Source of the DNA: Prorocentrum cordatum
Lineage: Eukaryota; Sar; Dinophyceae; Prorocentrales; Prorocentraceae
Assembly (NCBI GenBank): GCA_963575745.1
Contig: CAUYUJ010015008.1
Span: 278,504-342,503 of the forward strand
Direction: 5' to 3'
DNA: 64,000 nt
Shown here: positions 61,330 to 64,000 of the stretch, piece after piece
Position numbering within the stretch: the stretch's first letter is position 1
How the letters are laid out: each line of letters opens with the position of its first letter
Program-made: the position numbers and the translations under genes
Notes under the pieces: generated by a model
What the model saw: only the letters and a program-made list of their open reading frames with translations
The model's database searches: none
What the model was told of the DNA's origin: nothing

Positions 61330-63527
61330 TCATCGTCCCCAGGCTTTGCTCCACCATTCGGGAATCGGTTGCAACTCGTCCAAGAACTTCCGGTCGTCGG
61401 CGGATATCGCCCCGTCGCTGCCCGGCCAGCGTTTCTCTCCGGAAAAGACGGGGGTCAGCGGGCATTGGGCCTGGTGAATGCGGCAATGGCACTTGCACGT
61501 TCGCTTGCTCTTCTGCAGCGTTTTGCGCAGGTGGCGCACTCGTTCGTCCATGTCAGCGACGCACTCCTGGCACTCTAGCTTCATGCGATTGCTATTCTTG
61601 TGGTTATCCAATAGTTTTTGGTTGAACTTACGGGCCCCGAACCTGCAAGTGCACCTCTGGCACGTGTACGTCTCCAGGTCACACGGGTGGAATCCTAGCG
61701 CACGGCATGCTTTGCAGACCAGAGTTGTGCCCTGAGAAGACGCATGATTCTTGCGCTCAGATTTCGACCAGTATTTCAGCTCATACGCCGTTGTACATTT
61801 CCCGCACCGCAGCTTCGTCTGACAGTCCAGGCACACCAAGCGGGCCTTCTCCCGCCTCTTCGCGTTGTACAGCACGTACTTGTCGAACGCGAGGCTGCCC
61901 AAGTGCTCCAGGCAATCTTCGCACTGGTGCTCGTCGAACTTGCCGGGCGCGAACCCTCGCTCTGCGCAGCCCGGGCACGCGAGGTCTGCATCGGAATACC
62001 GATGGTGGTTCATAATTTTCGCGCCCCGCACGCCTTCCTCACAAATTTCTATGCAAGCAGAGCACCCGTGGCTCTGCGGGGTCAGGCTCCTCTTCCAGTC
62101 ATCACGTTCCACACAACGCTTGCATATTGAATGGTCTGGCGGGGTTCTCCTTGGAGCGTTTCCATCGGCCATCCCTTGGGAAGCCTCGGCCGCCCGCGCA
62201 GACCGACAAGGCGTTGGGCCGACCTCGCGCGCGCAGCCCATGCATCTCGTTCACCTCCCCTGCGACAGGTACTTATCGTAGAAGTCGGCGGCTGCCTTCA
62301 TGCCGAAGCGCGAGCCTTCGGCAGGGGGACGTGCCGGGGCTCTGTCACTCTGGGTTTTTGGGCGCTTCGCCTCTCTGTGCCCATCATCTTCAGTGGAGCG
62401 ATCGCCGCCCGGGCGTCTCCCCCGCCCACGCATCTGCTCCCGCGGGCAAACTCGCAGCCGATCGAAATGTGTTCGGACGGCACCCTGCCCGCCGTTATCT
62501 CGAAGGGACGTGGCCACCACTGGCAGGCTCGGGTCTCCGACGTGCGAACGCGCGTATGTCAACTCGTGCCTCGAAGAGCAGTGCGCGAAAATGACTACAT
62601 TCTGCCTCTTGCAACGCGCCAGCGCAAGCAGTTCGATGTCGCTGAGATAATAATCTGCGCACGTGGTCATGGCTTCCAGATAGGCAGGATAGACAGCATT
62701 GAAGAAATTTGCGGGCAGCCCGGCAGATTGGTAGTTGCACTCCCTGGCCATGTCCACAGACTCTGCGAAAGCCGTTATGGGTTCCAGGTCGACGCCGCCG
62801 TCGAAATCGAGGCCGTCAACCACGTCGTGGATCTTACTGAAAACAAATCGAATGAGTTCTGGAGGCATGCATCTTCAACGACACTTCTGTGCCACTCTCG
62901 AGCGCCAGCGGTTCCCGCGAACAGCGCCTCGTACTTGCTCAGGCGGCGTGCTTCACAGAACTCATCAGATGCTTCTGCCGTGTACTTATCCAACAACCCC
63001 AGGGATCGCATCAAAGGCATTATGAAGACATCCTGAAAATCTTCGACGCAGAGAGAGACAAACTCTTGCATTATCCTTGTTTTACGCTCCCTGTGCAATT
63101 CGAACTTTTGCAGTTCTTCCCGGCATTCCTCAACGCAGCGCTGAGCAATGTCGAAATAGGATTCCAGAAGGCAGTGCCACACGTGCTGACCTTCGTTGTC
63201 TCCCGCGTGCAGCGGAGCACCGAAGGGGTCCGACTGCTTCGCAAAGGGTTGGATCAAATCCCAGAGTGCCCATTCCATGTCGCCCAGCAGCTCCTCGGAC
63301 GACAGCCTCGATTTGAAGAGATGTCAGCGGTGGGGCCGAATGCTTCGCGGAGAAACGAGCGAGCGTCGCGCTTGACCAGCCTCACCCCACTCCCACTCGC
63401 CCCACACAGAATGAATGGCGCACGCGCCGTCTCCAGCCGTAGGCATCGCTTCCATCATCATCCCCTGCAAGTCTCGCACCGCTCGAGGCAAGGGCGCGTG
63501 AACCTCGCGTAAGTCCACGACTGGCAT
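61330..63527 (-). pseudogene. OTU-type cysteine protease with Cys-rich C-terminal domain, broken
   Basis: Starts at the ATG 63527. GDGACAIHSVWG (about 63435) is the OTU Asp/Gly-x-Cys block. After two local phase changes the helical middle follows (63278-62775, LHAGDNEGQHVWHCLLESYF). The frame at 62868-62251 has SDIELLALARCKRQNVVIF and the catalytic-His block RTHFDRL. After an in-frame TGA (62251) the frame continues (62241-61330) with many CxxC pairs (CKRC, CSAC, CPGC, CEDC, CLDC, CGKC, CKAC, CQRC, CQEC), a multi-zinc region. OTU enzymes cut ubiquitin chains. Stops at 63324 and 62251 and a frameshift near 62870 break it. Tandem spliced-leader relics 135-170 nt upstream mark it as a retroposed transcript. 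Confidence 0.6.
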
Positions 63528-63599
63528 CTCCGTGAACTCTGCCGCACGCCCTCATGTATTGGGAAGAAGAGCGTCCGTGCGGAGCTAAGCTCGCTGCGC

Positions 63600-63965
63600 A
63601 AATGGTACGCGGAGCTAGCAGTAGAGCCACAGGGAGATTGCTGGGCAATGGCCGCGAATGGCTTGGGCCAACTTGACTTGCCCCACAGTGGCTACGGAAA
63701 ATCGCTAGGGAATCGCAACGCCTTCGACCCTCTGATGGCGAAGCCCTTGTAGACCCTAGCCTTTGTCACACTCCCTTGTGGACCCGATTCCCTTGTCTCG
63801 ACTCCCAGGAAACAGCAATAGTAACATTCCCAGAGCCAGCACCACTAGTAAATCCGATAGAAATGCGACAGAAACCTGAAACCAGCAAAGGCGAGATCGG
63901 AGGAACCAGCAAAGACGAGATAACACGAACCGACCAAGGCACCAGGACCCAGCCAGGGCAGCGCA
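63600..63965 (-). repeat. Module D, diverged copy upstream of the OTU gene
   Basis: Shares TGGCTACGGAAAATCG, GGGAATCGCAACGCCTTCGA, a CACTCCCTTGTG segment and GAGATCGGAGGAACC with the copies at 58320-59396. The leader part (63540-63625: TACCATTT.CGCAG, GAGCTTAGCTC.GCACGG on the reverse strand) matches that of the Arg/Ser-rich gene. Confidence 0.8.
63662..63698 (-). other. Tandem spliced-leader relics (22 + 15 nt)
   Basis: 63677-63698 matches the 22-nt leader at 18 positions. Directly inside, 63662-63676 (CTTGGGCCAACTTGA) matches 11 of 15 positions of a leader lacking its first seven bases as counted on the 22-mer. This is the register expected when a new leader is spliced onto the AG inside an older CCGTAG. 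Confidence 0.7.
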
Positions 63966-63979
63966 GGGGGGGGGGGGGG
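63966..63979. repeat. Poly-G run of 14
   Basis: Fourteen consecutive G close to the window end, downstream of module D on the forward strand. No gene follows. Confidence 0.9.
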
Positions 63980-64000
63980 CGCGGGCCAGCAGCTCGGTTG

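Overview
The window is nuclear DNA of a dinoflagellate. The decisive evidence is the dinoflagellate trans-spliced leader (DinoSL, 22 nt, core CCGTAGCC...GGCTCAAG). It lies in the genome as three intact or nearly intact copies (reverse strand at 11174-11195, 12425-12446 and 21544-21565) and as several decayed copies (49956-49976 forward; 58384-58405, 58935-58956, 59390-59411 and 63662-63698 reverse). A genomic DinoSL marks a reverse-transcribed, re-inserted mature mRNA. The sequence is GC-rich, full of microsatellites and minisatellites, and dominated by retroelements. No rRNA, tRNA, bacterial operon or CRISPR array was seen.

Layout: (1) 1-21.7 kb, reverse strand. Three SL-headed reverse-transcribed units sit in or beside one repeat family, 'R' (a GT-rich microsatellite, a short leader, then 20-bp units). 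They are LINE-1 (SL at 11195; AlkB domain, LINE ORF1-like region, AP endonuclease, reverse transcriptase (RT), RNase H), an SL-headed intronless gene of unknown function (12446-11411), and LINE-2 (SL at 21564; zinc-finger/coiled-coil ORF1, endonuclease, RT, RNase H). LINE-2 is bounded by a 15-bp target-site duplication, so it entered as a complete trans-spliced RNA. (2) 21.7-28.3 kb, forward strand. A decayed UPF1-like SF1 helicase gene with a long C-terminal region, ending in poly-C-rich DNA. (3) 46.75-28.37 kb, reverse strand. One very large Ty1/copia-like element with Gag, CCHC zinc knuckle, a KptA/Tpt1-type RNA 2'-phosphotransferase domain, a RING-H2 finger, aspartic protease, a possible methyltransferase-like module, integrase, RT and RNase H. 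It is interrupted by about 3.5 kb of foreign DNA holding a 101-bp minisatellite and a PIF1 helicase fragment. It is peppered with a 14-bp hairpin motif, GCRGG-N4-CCYGC, absent from the foreign insert. (4) 46.8-57.2 kb. Homopolymers, composite repeats, an SL-marked degenerate forward gene region and a (CTA)n array of about 430 bp. (5) 57.2-64 kb, reverse strand. Two SL-marked transcription units (an Arg/Ser-rich protein; a broken OTU-protease/Cys-rich protein) that share an upstream repeat module (D) and a downstream repeat module (E).

Most coding sequence is broken by frameshifts or stops, so these are mostly retroelement remains and retropseudogenes. Some breaks could be assembly errors. The common thread is recycling of spliced-leader mRNAs into repeat DNA, alongside a retroelement that has collected RNA-repair and ubiquitin-type domains.
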